DNA of 64,000 nt from Callorhinus ursinus (GCF_003265705.1 NW_020313285.1:15836302-15900301), one strand, 5' to 3'. Positions 36,951-49,249 are shown, counted from the first letter of the stretch. Program-made: numbers and translations. The notes: generated by a model not told the origin, from the sequence alone.

Positions 36951-37066
36951 CCTAGAACCACTCCTAGCTCCTTGACGTGAACACGCATCTGTCCCCTCAG
37001 GTACTCAGACAGCATTTTGCTTTTGAAGTATAACTCCTGTAATCGGTCTTCAAGATGCATTACACA
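36951..37066 (-). CDS. FNIP1: FNIP1 coding exon 17
   Basis: A 116-nt exon with acceptor AACTGCAG and donor GTATGT (from 36950). It encodes [20 protein letters not shown], then [18 protein letters not shown] and two bases of Gly. The phase joins exon 16 (ends on a full codon) and exon 18 (starts with one base). This is part of the FNIP C-terminal DENN-like domain and is nearly identical to the human sequence as I remember it. Confidence 0.96.
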
Positions 37067-37264
37067 CTGCAGTTAAGGGGGAAACAAGAACCAGGTAAGA
37101 AAATGGTTTCTAGCTCAAAGTAATGGCAAATTCCAAAGCATCATGTTTATGACAATTGTTTTTCCTACATACACGAAAATTTGGAGCACATTTTTAAAGC
37201 ACATAATTTTATCTGAAGGATTGTATTTTTTTCTAGTTAATATCAAAGATTTAGATCCTACAGA

Positions 37265-37430
37265 GTTTTTGTTTTTGTTTAAATGTGGTAAATTATATAT
37301 AATAAAAAATTTACCATTTTAACCATTTTTAAATGTACAATTGAGAAGCATTAAGTACATCCAAAAAAAGTGAAATTATCACCACTACACACTTCCAGAA
37401 CTTTAAAAAATGTTTTTATTCCAAATTTGA
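37265..37430 (-). mobile_element. L1 3' UTR fragment
   Basis: 'TTTACCATTTTAACCATTTT' then 'GTACAATTGAGAAGCATTAA' is the reversed start of the L1M 3' end; it stops after about 160 bases. Confidence 0.7.
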
Positions 37431-37755
37431 TAAATATAACACTCATAAATTGATGTTACACAGGAAAGGCTGCATTCTCCCATGGAGAGTTAAAGAAAAA
37501 AGTTAGCAATAGCTCACAGAAAATGCCCAGTAGTCCTTACTAGAAGACAGATGTTTCTAAGCTAGAACATTAAAAACTAAAACACATACACTTCCCTTAT
37601 CAATTAATTTGCTCAATTTAATAAAATAGGTGATTTTGCATGTGAATTGATGCTATAATATTTGAGGAAAAAGCATGAGTTTCAGGTGTTAAAACATTGA
37701 ATTCTTCCAGAGGATTCCTTTCCAATGAAAATCAACTTTTAAAACTACTAATAGG

Positions 37756-37947
37756 GGGGCGCCTGGGTGGCTCAATTGGTTAAGTGACTGCCTTCGGCTC
37801 AGGTCATGATCCTGGAGTCCCAGGATCGAGTCCCGCATCAGGCTCCCTGCTCAGCGGGGAGTCTGCTTCTCCTCAGACCCTCCCCCCTCTCATGCTCTCT
37901 CTATCTCATTCTCTCAAATAAATAAAATCTAAAAAAAAAAAAAAAAA
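37756..37947 (+). mobile_element. CAN-SINE
   Basis: Young copy with 13-base TSD AACTACTAATAGG (37743-37755, 37948-37960), landed directly before the head of an older SINE. Confidence 0.94.
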
Positions 37948-37958
37948 AACTACTAATA

Positions 37959-38060
37959 GGGGCACCTGGCTGGCTCAGTTGGTAGTGTGTGGGACTCCTG
38001 ATCTTAGGGCTGTGAGTCTGAGCTTCACATCAGGTGTGGAGCTTACTTAAAAAAACACCA
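37959..38060 (+). mobile_element. Old CAN-SINE, short form
   Basis: Short form beginning GGGGCACCTGGCTGGCTCAG and ending GGAGCTTACTTAAAAAAAC; middle member of three same-strand SINEs. Confidence 0.85.
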
Positions 38061-38279
38061 GGGGCATTGGGGTGGCTCAGATGGCTAAGCGTCTGCCTTC
38101 GACTCAAGTCATGATCCCAGGGTCCTGGAATCAAGCCCCATCAGGCTCCCAGCTCAGCAGGGGGTCTGCTTCTCCCTCTCCCTCTCTTCCCACTTATGCT
38201 CTATCTCTCTGTATCATAAATGAATAAACTTAAAAAAATCTTTAAAAAATAAATGAATAAATAAAAAATAAAAAAAAAC
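38061..38279 (+). mobile_element. CAN-SINE
   Basis: Moderately diverged copy with a long A-rich tail; third in the row. Confidence 0.88.
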
Positions 38280-38403
38280 CCAAACTGCTAATAAAAACCC
38301 ACTTTCTTCTTGGAAAAACAAAATAGAAATTATACACACACACACACATATATATAAACTGTATATATAATTTACATATATCTGTGAATTTACCATATTA
38401 CCC

Positions 38404-38530
38404 TTTTTTTTAAAAAGTAGGCTCCACGCCCAGCACAGAGCCCAACACAGGGCTTGAGCTCACAACCCTGAGATTAAGACCTGAGCTGAGATCAAGAGTC
38501 CAATGTCTGACTGAGTCACCAAGGCACCCC
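38404..38530 (-). mobile_element. Old CAN-SINE inserted in L1
   Basis: Minus-strand short form flanked by CCATATTACCC (38393-38403, 38531-38541), splitting the 3' UTR of the L1 at 38.38-40.56 kb. Confidence 0.9.
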
Positions 38531-39322
38531 CCATATTACCCATTTTTAAGTATACAATTCAGTAGCATTAAGTATAGTCACAATGTTGTGCAACCATCAT
38601 CACTATCCATTTCCAGAACTTTTTTCATTATCCCAAACATTAACTCTGTACCCATTATATAATAACTCCTCATTCCCTCCTCCCCCAAGCCCTTGGTAAT
38701 CTCTACCTACTTTGTCTCTATGAATTTGCCTGTTCTAAAGACCTCATTTAAGTAGAATCCTATAATATCTGTCCTTTTCACATATTCTACTTAGCATAAT
38801 GTGTTCAAGGTTCATCCATATTGTATCAGAATGTATCAGAAATTCATTCCTTATCTTGGCTGAACTATTCCATTCTATGTATTATACCACATTTTGTTTA
38901 TCCATTCATTTGTTAATGGACATGAGGTGTTTTCAACTTTTGGCTATTTCAAATAATGCTGCCATAAACATGATGGTACAATTTTTTGAGTCCCTGCTTT
39001 CAACTGTTTTGAGTATAAACCCATAGGTAGAATTGCTGGATCACAGGGCAATACAATGTTAAACTTCTTGAAGAACTGCCAAAGTGTTTTTCACAGCAGC
39101 TGCACCATTTTATATTCCCACCAGCAATGCACAAGGGTTCCAATTTCTCCACAGTTTGGCTAATACTTGTTGTTTTTGTGTTTTTTGTCATAGCCACACT
39201 TATGGGTGTGAAGGAGTATCTACCTCACTGTGGTTTTGATATGTACTTTCCTGAAGATCTTTTCATATGCTCATTGACCATGTCTACACTTCTTTAAAGA
39301 AATGTTTATTTGCCTATTTTTA

Positions 39323-39530
39323 TTTTTTTATTTTTTTTAAAGATTTTATTTATTTGAGAGAGAGAATGAAATAGAGAGAGAGAGAGCACGAGAGGGGGGA
39401 GGGTCCGAGGGAGAAGCAGACTCACTGCTGAGCAGGGAGCCAGATGCGGGACTCGATCCTGGGACTCCAGGATCATGACCTGAGCCGAAGGCAGTCGCTT
39501 AACCAACTGAGCCACCCAGGCACCCCTTTT
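39323..39530 (-). mobile_element. CAN-SINE inserted in L1
   Basis: Minus-strand copy with TSD TTGCCTATTTTTA (39310-39322, 39531-39543); the surrounding L1 resumes exactly after it. Confidence 0.95.
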
Positions 39531-40699
39531 TTGCCTATTTTTAAATTGAGTTGTTCTTTGTTACTCTGGATACCAATCTCTTTGAACATATATGATTTAC
39601 AAATATTTTCTCCTGCTCTGCAGATTGTCTTTTCACTTGTTGATAGTGTCCTTTGGTGCACAAAAATTTTGATTATTGATAAAGTCCCATGTATCTGTTC
39701 TTTACTTTTGTTACCTGTCCTTTTGGTGTTAAATCCAAGAAATCCCTGCCAAATCAAATGCCATAAAGATTATCCCCTATGTTTTCTTTGAACAGTTTTG
39801 CAGACAGTTTAAGCACTTAAGTTTCAATTTAAGTCAGATTCAAGTTTGAGTTCATTTCTGTACATGCAATAGGTAAGGGTTCAACTTCATTCTTTTACAT
39901 GTGAATATCCAGTTTTCTCAGCATGGTTTATTTCAAGGGCTCCTTTCCTCTTTGAATGGTCTTGGCTCCCTTGTCCAAAACCAACTGACCATATAAGTAA
40001 GGTTTTATTTTTGGGCTATTATATTCTTTTGGGCCTTATGTCTGTCCTTATGCCAGTATCACACTGTTTGATTACTGTCACTTTGGAGTAATTGGGAGGT
40101 ATGAGTCCTCCATCTTTGTTCTTCTTTAACAGTGCTTTCTTAACTTCCATTTTAGACTGTTCATTGCTAATGTATGTAAATGAAACTACCTTTGCATGCT
40201 GATTTTGTATCTTGCAATTTTGCTGAATTCATTTTTAGCTCTATCAGTTTTTTTGTGGAATCTTTAAGTTTTCTACATTTAAGATTATGTCATCTGTAGA
40301 GAGAATTTTACTTCTTCCTTTCCAATTTGGATGCCTTTCATTTCTTTTTCTTGCTTAACTGCTCTGGCTAGGGCTTTCTAGTTAGTACTCTGACGAATAG
40401 AAGTGGTGAAAGTGGGCATCCATGTCCTGTGATCACAGGGGTAAAACTTTCAATATTTCACCAATGAGAATAAGGTTAGCTGTGGTTTTGTCATATGTGG
40501 CCTTTATCATGTTGATCTACAGAGGTTTTTAAGTAAGCTGTATTATATTTGTCCTAACAAGAAAAAGAAGAACTTTGAAAGTTGGAAATGGTGTCTTCAG
40601 TAAGAGGTTATTTAGTATTACGAAGAGTGTTCATTCTAAGTCCTAACAGGACAATGAGGCTCTAGAAAGCACTGGCATTCTGCACAAAGCTTGGGGACA

Positions 40700-41125
40700 T
40701 TGCATGTCCATACCTTATATGAAACTAGTCAGGCACCAAATTCTAGCTGCTGAAACCATACAATACATAGACATGTACACATCCCCTTGGGCTGCCATTA
40801 TAAAATGGCATAGATTCAGTGATTTAAACAACAGAGAATTATTTTTTCACAGTTCTGGAGGCTGAAAGTGTGTAGGTCAGGGTGCTAACATGTTCCAGTT
40901 CTGGCAAGAGCTCTCACCTAGGCACACAGATGACTGTCTCTGGCTCTGTCCTCACAATCTCTCTTCCTTTTTTTAGAAGATCCACTAATCCCATCATGAG
41001 GACTCCACCCTCATCACCTAATCTAACCCTAATTACCTCCCAAAGGCCCATCTCCAAATACCATATTAGGGCTTCAACACATGGATTTTAGAGAAACACA
41101 AACCTTTAGTCCATAACATCTTTTT
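40700..41125. repeat. Old interspersed repeat, family unassigned
   Basis: Known mammalian-repeat phrases 'ACAGTTCTGGAGGCTGAAAG', 'CATCATGAGGACTCCACCC' and 'TAGGGCTTCAACACATGGAT' occur in order; I cannot fix the family. Confidence 0.6.
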
Positions 41126-41235
41126 TTCTGGGAAACAATGAGGAAGCTAACAGCAGTGTTCAACATAGGCATATACTAAATAAAGTTCAGTCACCTATCG
41201 GAGTGCTAAATAATTCAAGCCTTATACATACTTAC

Positions 41236-41433
41236 AAAATTTGGAGACAAGTTATGTTTATAAAGCTGAAGAGTGGAATGAAGCAGGTTGGACACAAGAC
41301 TGGAAACCAAGACTTCCTTTCCCAATTTATTATCTGTCATTCGTCTCTGGCTACTGGCCACTTGAACAGTCCATTTATCCATATCTGCTATAATACAGAC
41401 AGCTTCTGCTATTGGTTCATCCAACACTGGATG
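41236..41433 (-). CDS. FNIP1: FNIP1 coding exon 16
   Basis: 198 nt, exactly 66 codons. The acceptor is TTCCAG and the donor GTAAGT follows at 41235. It encodes [20 protein letters not shown], then [20 protein letters not shown] and on to NLSPNF. This is a highly conserved part of the FNIP C-terminal domain. Conservative differences such as ADM for ADT are the only changes I notice. Confidence 0.97.
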
Positions 41434-41640
41434 CTGGAAAAAAGAATTCATCTTATGATAAGCAAATGAAGTTTTCAAATAAATGTTAATGAAAATAAGG
41501 CAAGCAAGAGATATTAAAAACAGAATAAAAGAGTATTCAATTCTGACAACTATTGCCAAAGAATCCTTGACAGTAGAAAATGGAATATTTAATTAACTCA
41601 GTAACAAATACCCTGAGATAACTCATAGAAATCATCACTG

Positions 41641-41776
41641 GGGGCACCTGGGTGGCATTGGTTAAGTCATGATCTCAGGGTCGGGCTCTGTGCTCAGCAG
41701 GGAGTCTGCGTGAGTTTCTCTCTCTCCCTCTCCCTACCCCCCCAAATAAGTAAGTCTTAAAACAAAACAAAAAAAA
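41641..41776 (+). mobile_element. CAN-SINE, internally shortened
   Basis: Head and tail are present but much of the body is missing; TSD AGAAATCATCACTG / AGAAATCATAACTG (41627-41640, 41777-41790). Confidence 0.88.
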
Positions 41777-42553
41777 AGAAATCATAACTGTTGAGATTCA
41801 TTGCCAGAACTTTGTATTTTTTTTAAGTTTTGATTTAAACACTTTAACATTTAAACATTAATATTTAAAAAACTGATGCAAAAAGAATTCACATGAGCAA
41901 GTCAAAGGTAAGGTTCCGTGCTAACTATCCCAAGTCGTCAGACATTAATTTGTTTGAACATCTCAAGGGCTGTCACTTGATTACATGAAATACCTTGCTG
42001 CTTATGTTCCCTGAGTTTTTCTATTTTACCATAATGTATATGCACAATATGGCTAACAGCAATTTAAAAAGGAAACCAATCGCCAGGTACTAATATGGCT
42101 CTCCCAGACATATGGTTAAGTCAGAAAAAAAAGTCATTAAACACCTAGACACACGTGCATGCAGGCACCCACATATACATATTATATGCATCCCAGTTAT
42201 ATTTTTTAAAATTAGTATCTATATCTAAACACAAATGTATAGAGAGAAGAATGAAAATATTCAAATCAGACTCTATCATGAAGATCTCTGTGAAGAAGTA
42301 TGGAATATTAAGAGTACAAATAAGAATGTCTTTTTGCTTTTGTGTATCTTTATTTTGTGGGAATTTCTATTAGAAGCATTTACCTAAATGATACTTTTAT
42401 AATTACAAAGTTTAAGGCACAATGAAAAATAATTTAAACATATACAAATAAAAGGCCCATAGCACATCGCTGTGCCCTTGGCTTCTCATGGTTTATACAC
42501 AAAGACCAAAATTGACAATTAAGTACAAAGCACCATTATCAAAAAGAAATGAT

Positions 42554-42555
42554 GG

Positions 42556-42601
<46 letters not shown>

Positions 42602-42820
42602 NNNNNNNNNNNNNNNNNNNNNNNNNNNNNNNNNNNNNNNNNNNNNNNNNNNNNNNNNNNNNNNNNNNNNNNNNNNNNNNNNNNNNNNNNNNNNNNNNNN
42701 NAAAGAAAGAAAGAAAGAAAGAAAGAAAGAAAAAGAAAGAAAGAGGGAGGGAGGGAGGGAGGGAGGAAGGAAGGAAGGAAGGAAGGAAGGAAGGAAGGAA
42801 GGAAGGAAGGAAGGAAGGAA
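42554..42820 (+). repeat. Compound purine microsatellite with gap
   Basis: (GA)n, then a 100-base gap of N (42602-42701), then (AAAG)n, (GGGA)n and (GGAA)n. The gap is probably a failed assembly of the repeat itself. Confidence 0.95.
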
Positions 42821-42831
42821 GGATCCTACAG

Positions 42832-43040
42832 GGGCGCCTGCGTGGCTCAGTCGTTAAGCGTCTACCTTTGGCTCAGGTCATGATCCCAGGGTCCTGGGAT
42901 CAAGCCCCGCATCAGGCTCCCTGCTCGGCGGAGAGCCTGCTTCTCCCTCTCCGACTCCCCCTGCTTGTGGTTCCCTCTCTTGCTGTCTCTCTGTCAAATA
43001 AATAAAATCTTAAAAAAAAAAAAAAAGAAAAGAAAAGAAA
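42832..43040 (+). mobile_element. CAN-SINE
   Basis: Young copy placed right after the purine microsatellite, with TSD GATCCTACAG (42822-42831, 43041-43050). Confidence 0.94.
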
Positions 43041-43156
43041 GATCCTACAGTGCTCAATATTTCAACATCTTTCTATACTTAGAAAGCTAAGGATTTATTC
43101 ACCACTGGCCATATGGAATAGCAGTAATAAAACTGAGATTAAAAACTGTAATTTCA

Positions 43157-43353
43157 GGGGCACCTGGGTGGCTCAGTCATTAAGCGTCTGCCTTCCGCTC
43201 AGGTCATGATCCCAGGGTCCTGGGATCAAGTCCCACATCGGGCTCCCTGCTTGGCAGGAAGCCTGCTTCTCCCTCTCCCACTCCCCCTGCTTGTGTTCCC
43301 TCTCTCGCTGTGTCTCTCTCTGTCAAAAAATAAATAAAATCTTAAAAAAAACC
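43157..43353 (+). mobile_element. CAN-SINE
   Basis: Young copy with a TSD of about 15 bases (AAAAACTGTAATTT) at 43141 and 43354, only about 120 bases from the previous SINE and very similar to it. Confidence 0.94.
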
Positions 43354-44394
43354 AAAAACTGTAATTTGAAGTACTTGAACCCAATGGCCTTTTTCCTTTC
43401 AAACTTGTACTGTTACTACAATTTTATAGCAAAGGATGTAGGTTTGCTCCTTGATAAACCCAGGTTTCGCACGCCCAAAGGATATCCTTTTGCCCAGTAA
43501 ATGAAGAACCACTATGAATAAGGCTTTTGGCTTGACGCTAAGTAAACAAAGACAATGGAGCTCACAGTCCTGTGTGGGAGATAAAAATAAATACAACTGG
43601 CTATAAAGAGACATATGTGTAACAGACAAAATAGATACCAAGTACTGAGGTAGCAGAGGAGGGCAATAATGGGTTCTTGTGTGAGTGGGAGTTTCACAGA
43701 AGTGACACAGGGACATAACATTTAAGTGTGGATTGGATTACTGGTGAAAAATCAGAGAGGAATAGGGACAAATCCGTAAGAGAGAATACCATGAGAAGAC
43801 TTAGAGACATAAGTAGATGCATGTTACTGAATTAGTGAAATGTGATACTGAGAAGCAGTGACAAAGAGAATGGCAAAGAAAAAACCTGGAAAGATACACT
43901 GTGAAAACTTTCCATGAAACTCTAAACTTTATATTTGTTGTTATAAAATAGTACTCAAATATTTCTTATCCACCTCTTACCAGGAATATAACATTTTTCA
44001 GTTCACCAACTTAATTACTGAAATATAATTTTGGAAATGGTACATACATTTAAAGATGTAAGGTATACCTTACATTTTTAAGAAACAAAATAACAGTAAA
44101 CATATTTTAATGTAAGTATTTCTGTGGTTATAAAAGAAAAATAAGGCAGGAGGCATGATCAAATAACCAAAATGGAATAACAAACTGTTAAAGGCAGACA
44201 CTACTTTCAAAAGCAGTGGGCATCTTTAGGAAATGATATTTATGAAGGGGGTACATCCATTACCCTCACAAGGAAATGCCTAAACAGATAATGAGGAAAC
44301 GGCTACAAAATACACCTTGCTTAAAAGGTTACAAACCATTTTAGAAATTAACTTTATAGCCCTTCAATCAAAAGGCATGTGGCTAAGATTTTTC

Positions 44395-44660
44395 TTTTTT
44401 TTTCCTTCCCCCCCCACAAGTTTTTATTTACATTCCAGTTAGTTAACATATGGTGTAATATTAGCTTCAGGTGTAAATATAGTGATTCATCACTTCCGTG
44501 CAACACCTGCCTTCCTTAATCCGTATTACCTATTTCATCCTCCCACCTCCTCCCCTTCCCCTCCAGTAACCACGTTTGTTCTCTATAGTCAAGAGTCTGT
44601 TTCTTGGTTTGCCTCTCTTTTTTGTTTGTTAAATTGTTTATCTAACCAAAACCTATAAAA
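44395..44660 (-). mobile_element. Carnivore L1 3' end, 5'-truncated
   Basis: Plus-strand reading 'CAGTTAGTTAACATATGGTG', 'AGTGATTCATCACTTCCGTG' and 'GTCAAGAGTCTGTTTCTTGG' is the reversed 3' end of the younger carnivore L1 family, after a T-rich tail. Confidence 0.8.
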
Positions 44661-44895
44661 GCTACTTTGGTAAAAAAAAGGAAAATGGTCCCAAGTCAGT
44701 AGTCTCCCAAGTGAGAAGGGCTTAAAACCAAGCTTATGATCAGAAATAATTCAAAACTGCTTTAGAAGTTGTTGAAAAAAAAAATGGGGGGCAGTGCCAG
44801 TCATTCATTTTGATTGCTTGTTTTCACTCAATGGACTGTCATATGCAATGTCCTAATCTGATAAAATTTCAATTTAGACAATCCCAGTCTTTCTC

Positions 44896-44991
44896 TTCAT
44901 CATCAATGTCTGGAAAAGAAAGCCTATAACAAATGGGAGTATATTCATCATCAATGTCTGGAAAAGAAAGCCTATAACAAATGGGAGTATA
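44896..44991. repeat. Perfect 48-bp tandem duplication
   Basis: Two identical 48-base units (44896-44943 and 44944-44991), each starting TTCATCATCAATGTCTGG and ending AAATGGGAGTATA. It sits in FNIP1 intron 15 outside any recognised repeat. Confidence 0.97.
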
Positions 44992-45529
44992 TTCTCAAGT
45001 AAGACCTTGTAGTGGCCTCCTCCACAATTTTTCCTGAGCTTGTATCCAGCTTCAGATACTTCCTAGTCACAAAATGAAGTAATTTATGTGAGACGGCAAC
45101 AGTAAATATAAAGCTTTATTTTTCTTAAATCTTCTGAGTTTTATGACTTCTATAATACAAATTCATCCACAACCTTACCAGCCTTTTTTCTCTCCCAAGC
45201 ATTTCCGGAATGTCAATACATAAACTGTCCAATCTCTTCTCTGGCAGATACATATTCCCATATCTCCACCCTATAACAAAACCTGGTTTTTCAGTTGCCT
45301 GCTAAGTATTCAAACATGGCCTAATAAACTGCACGTCTGAACTAAAAATGTACCAAATCAACTTCAGTGTACTCTCTTCAAAGAACATGAAAATAATCCT
45401 AACCTTAAAACCTGGCCAATATCACATTTCTGGGAATCCAGACTAAAGAAATTATCCTAAATTCTTAAAACACAGAAGAAGTATCAATGTTAATAACAAC
45501 AGTAAAAGGAAGAAAAAGTTGAGCAACAG

Positions 45530-46482
45530 AGAATAGAAAACCCAGAAATAAATTCATGCATAATGCTCTATTAACATATGATAAAGCAGCCAAGAATATA
45601 CATACAATGGAGAAATGATAGCCTCCTTCAGTAGACGGTGCTAGGAAGACAGCCAGAGGCAAAAGAATGAAACTGGATCCCTATTGCACACCATTACACA
45701 AAATTCAACTCAAACCAATTAAAGACTTGAACATAAGACCCAAAAGCATAAAAATCCTAGAAGAACAAAGGAAGTAAGCTCTCAGGTATCAGTCTTGGCA
45801 ATGATTTTTTGGATTTGACACCAAAAACCAAGACAATGAAAGCAAGCTATACTAAAATGCTGCTGCACAGCAAAGGAAATCATCAGCAAAATGAAAAAGC
45901 AGCCTACGGAATGGGAGAAAATATTTGCAAACCATAAGAGGTTAATATCCAAAATATATAAGGAATTCATACAACTCAACAGCAAAGGAGGAAAAAACAA
46001 AACAAAACCCTAACAATCTGATTTTTAAAATGTGCAGATAAACTGAATAGGCATTTTTCCAAAGAAGACATACAAATGGCCAACAGGTAAATAAAAAATG
46101 CTCAACATCACTCATCACCAGGGAAATGCAAATCTAAACCACAATGAGGTATCACCTCACATCTATCAGAATGCTGGTTATCAAGACGAGCATATCAAGT
46201 ATTGGCCAGGGTGTGAAGAAAAGAGAACCCTTGTGCACTGATGGTGGGAATGTAAACTGGTACAGGCACTATGGAAAACAGTATGGAGCTTCCTCAAAAA
46301 ATTAAAAACAGAACTACCATATCCTCCAGCAATACCACGTCTAGGTACACATATATTCAAAGACATGAAAACAGGCTATCAAAGAAGTATCTGCACTCCC
46401 GTGTTCATTGCACCATTATTCACATTAGCCAAGACAGACACACCTAAGTTTCCATCAATAAATGAATGGATAAAGAAGAAGC

Positions 46483-46531
<49 letters not shown>

Positions 46532-46870
46532 GAATAGTATTCAGCCATGAGAACTCAAGATGGAAATCCTGCCATTTGCAACAATACAAATGGACCATGA
46601 GGGCATTATGCTAAACGAACTAAGTCAGACAGAGAAAGACAAATACTGTATGATCTCGCACACCTAGAATCTAAAAAAAAAAAACCAAACTCACAGAAAC
46701 AGAGAAGAGATTGGTGGGTGATGGGGGGTGGGGGCAGGATGGAAGAAATGGATGAAGTTAATCAAAAGGTACAAACTTCCAGTTACAAGACAAGTAAGTT
46801 CTGGATATGTAATGTACAGCATGGAGACCATACTTAACAACACTGTATGTATATATGAAAGCTGCTAAGG
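45530..46870 (+). mobile_element. L1 relic, end of ORF2 and 3' UTR
   Basis: 'AAAGACTTGAACATAAGACC', 'TGCTCAACATCACTCATCAC', 'TACCATATCCTCCAGCAATA' and 'GCTGCTAAGGGAATAGATCT' in order. A (CA)n run lies at 46486-46529. Frames are broken by several stops. Confidence 0.9.
46486..46529 (+). repeat. (CA)n microsatellite, about 22 units
   Basis: Uninterrupted CA dinucleotides within the L1 relic; likely polymorphic. Confidence 0.97.
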
Positions 46871-46900
46871 GAATAGATCTTAAAAGTTCCCATCACAAGA

Positions 46901-47089
46901 GTGGTACCCGAGTGGCTCAGTCAGTCAAACATCTGACTCTTGATTTCAGCTCAGATCATGATCTCAGAGTCTTGAGATCCAGCCCCATGTTGGGCTCCTC
47001 CCTCAGTGGGGAATCTGTTGGAGATTCTCTCTCCCTCTCCCTTTGCCCTTCCAAACCCTATATACATATATACTATATATTAAAAAAAT
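46901..47089 (+). mobile_element. CAN-SINE, diverged
   Basis: Head GTACCCGAGTGGCTCAGTCAG and a TATATA-interrupted tail, at the 3' end of a plus-strand L1. Confidence 0.85.
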
Positions 47090-47125
47090 GTGTATCTGTA
47101 AAAAAGAATTTATATCACTTAATGG

Positions 47126-47129
<4 letters not shown>

Positions 47130-47172
<43 letters not shown>

Positions 47173-47252
47173 GCCCTAGTTATATATGTATATAAAATGC
47201 ATATATATACATACACACACATACACACACACACAAGCACACACACACATAG
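47130..47252 (+). repeat. (TA)n and (CA)n microsatellites
   Basis: About 19 TA units at 47131-47168, then mixed TATG and CACACA to about 47250. Confidence 0.93.
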
Positions 47253-47299
47253 AATAATGATGACAAGAAGATGTAAGACAGACAGTACCTAATATACAC

Positions 47300-47440
47300 A
47301 AAACACCACATAGTATAACTCTGGTATATAAACAGTATCACTTTCATTACAGCCAAGGAAACTGAGGTTCTACAAAATTAAATGTCTTAGGATACACAGA
47401 TAGGAATTGGCAAGTCTGGGTTTCATCAGATGCCACATAC
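47300..47440 (-). repeat. MIR
   Basis: 'AGCCAAGGAAACTGAGGTTC' followed by 'GGATACACAGATAGGAATTG' and 'AAGTCTGGGTTTCATC', reversed MIR. Confidence 0.7.
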
Positions 47441-47631
47441 TACATAATGACTAGAAGAAGTTTTTATATTAAGAATGGCTGCCATCAAAAACTAATGTTG
47501 TACTATATGCTGGCTAATTGAATAAATTAATTTAAAAAAAGGATGGCTGCCAATGAATGGCAGAGTTGGAAAACTTGTGTTTAGCTTTCTACACATTTCA
47601 ATTTTTTATATAGTAAATATATATATATATA

Positions 47632-47814
47632 TTTTAAAGATTTTATTTATTTGAGAGAGAATGAGAGATAGAGAGCACGAGAGGTAAGAGGGTCAAAGGG
47701 AGAAGCAGACCCCCTACTGAGCAGGGAGCCCGATGCAGGACTCGATCCCGGGACTCCAGGATCATGACCTGAGCCGAAGGCAGTCGCTTAACCAACTGAG
47801 CCACCCAGGCACCC
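47632..47814 (-). mobile_element. CAN-SINE
   Basis: Minus-strand copy with TSD AGTAAATATATAT (from 47612, and from 47815). Confidence 0.92.
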
Positions 47815-48419
47815 AGTAAATATATATTTAATTTGGTAATAAAAATGCCACTTTCTTAGAAACTGAGGAGTAAAAGACAAGACACTCTACCAACACAGTT
47901 CAGAAGAGTAAGACTGTATTTTTTTCAAAAGTACTATCCTCATGATTTATCTATTAAAAGATTCCTTTGGGATTTTCCATGTAGGCACATAAGAAATAGT
48001 TCTCATGTTAAATGTGATGGTAAAAAAATTATTAGCAAACAATAATTAAAATCATTAACTGTAAACTTTACAATGAAGAGAGAAAAACGAATGATAAAAA
48101 AATCCAACCTGTTAGTGCTAAGATTAAGTTTGGTATTTTAGTTTTCATTTCTTCAAAATTTTCTGTGATCTGCTTTGAGTGTAAAATATCTTATATACTT
48201 AAATGAAAATATAAGTGGGAAAGACTAGAAACCCAGTTATGAAAACAAAGGGCAAAAGACAGAAAGCTCTTACCTTTCACCATAGTGGAATGATTCCCAG
48301 AGCAATAGAAGTGGAACTCCTAATATAAAAGTCTTGCAAGCTTTGTTAATGCCAATTTTGCTACTTTATTTATATTTACCTTTGTTCATCTGTTTTAGAG
48401 ACAGTGTTCTGTATATATT

Positions 48420-48610
48420 AAGCACAGATGCTTAAGAGCATTGCTGAAGAACAGGCAGATCAGGACTGATTTCTAGCTCTGCCATCCCCTATCTAATATA
48501 ACTGCAAACACCTCCCTGTGCTATATCTGAAATATAGGAATGATAATAGTAAGTACCATAAAATTAAGTGAGGTATTACATTTAAGTACCTGACACACAT
48601 TAAGGCTACA
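48420..48610 (+). repeat. MIR
   Basis: 'CTTAAGAGCATTGCTG', 'GATTTCTAGCTCTGCCATC' and 'GAGGTATTACATTTAAGTAC' in MIR order. Confidence 0.65.
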
Positions 48611-49249
48611 ATAAAAACTAAATGCTTATTATTATTACTATTCCTCCTATTCCTAAGGTAAAAACCCTTTAAAACAGAAATGTTTTGTCTTCAATAGGAG
48701 ACAGTCACCCCCTCCAGCTCCAGGCTTCCAGAGGCAACATCAAAGAATGTAGTGTGTGCTAATGGGTATAGATGGAGGGGAAAAAAAGACACTGAGTGAC
48801 TGAGATCAAACATAAAGAAAGACAAGAGGACACAAAGAGCATCACAAGGACCCACATCAGATTTCCTAACCAAGTATTTCAACAAATACTGAGTACTCTA
48901 TCAGGCAATGGGGGGACAGAATTGAAAAAAATAGAAAAGGTTGCTATATTCTGAAGAACAAATACCATTAAGTGATATAAATTTTTTCCTGTGAAGCATT
49001 AAATTACTTATTAGTATCTGTCTCAGGCATTTATTTTTTTATGTGTTGTACTACACTTATTCATATACGTACATCCCTTACTTCCTCCATTACTGAGTAA
49101 ATAACTTCAGAAGTTATTTATTTTTCATCCATATATTCCTTGGACGATCAGCACCATGTTCAGAACACAATATGTCAGTAAGTATTATTTGACTGGTGTT
49201 AAAGCATTGAGCAAGATGGCTTTTAAATATAAAGAACACGAGTTTTTTT

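Larger units (their letters stand above)
38380..40560 (-). mobile_element. L1M relic, 3' UTR plus end of ORF2
   Basis: Long reversed L1: 'ACAATTCAGTAGCATTAAGT', 'GGTTCATCCATATTGTATCA', 'TATGCCAGTATCACACTG' and 'CAATTTGGATGCCTTTCATT' occur in order. It is interrupted by SINEs at 38404 and 39323 and has no intact frame. Confidence 0.9.
37067..41235 (-). other. FNIP1: FNIP1 intron 16
   Basis: 4169 bases, almost all repeat: two sense-orientation L1 3' portions (37.27-37.43 and 38.38-40.56 kb), five CAN-SINEs between 37.76 and 39.53 kb and an unassigned old repeat at 40.7-41.1 kb. Confidence 0.9.

Noticed and set aside
46486..47250. CRISPR-like regular repeats
   Set aside because: Simple dinucleotide microsatellites without spacers, in a mammalian genome.
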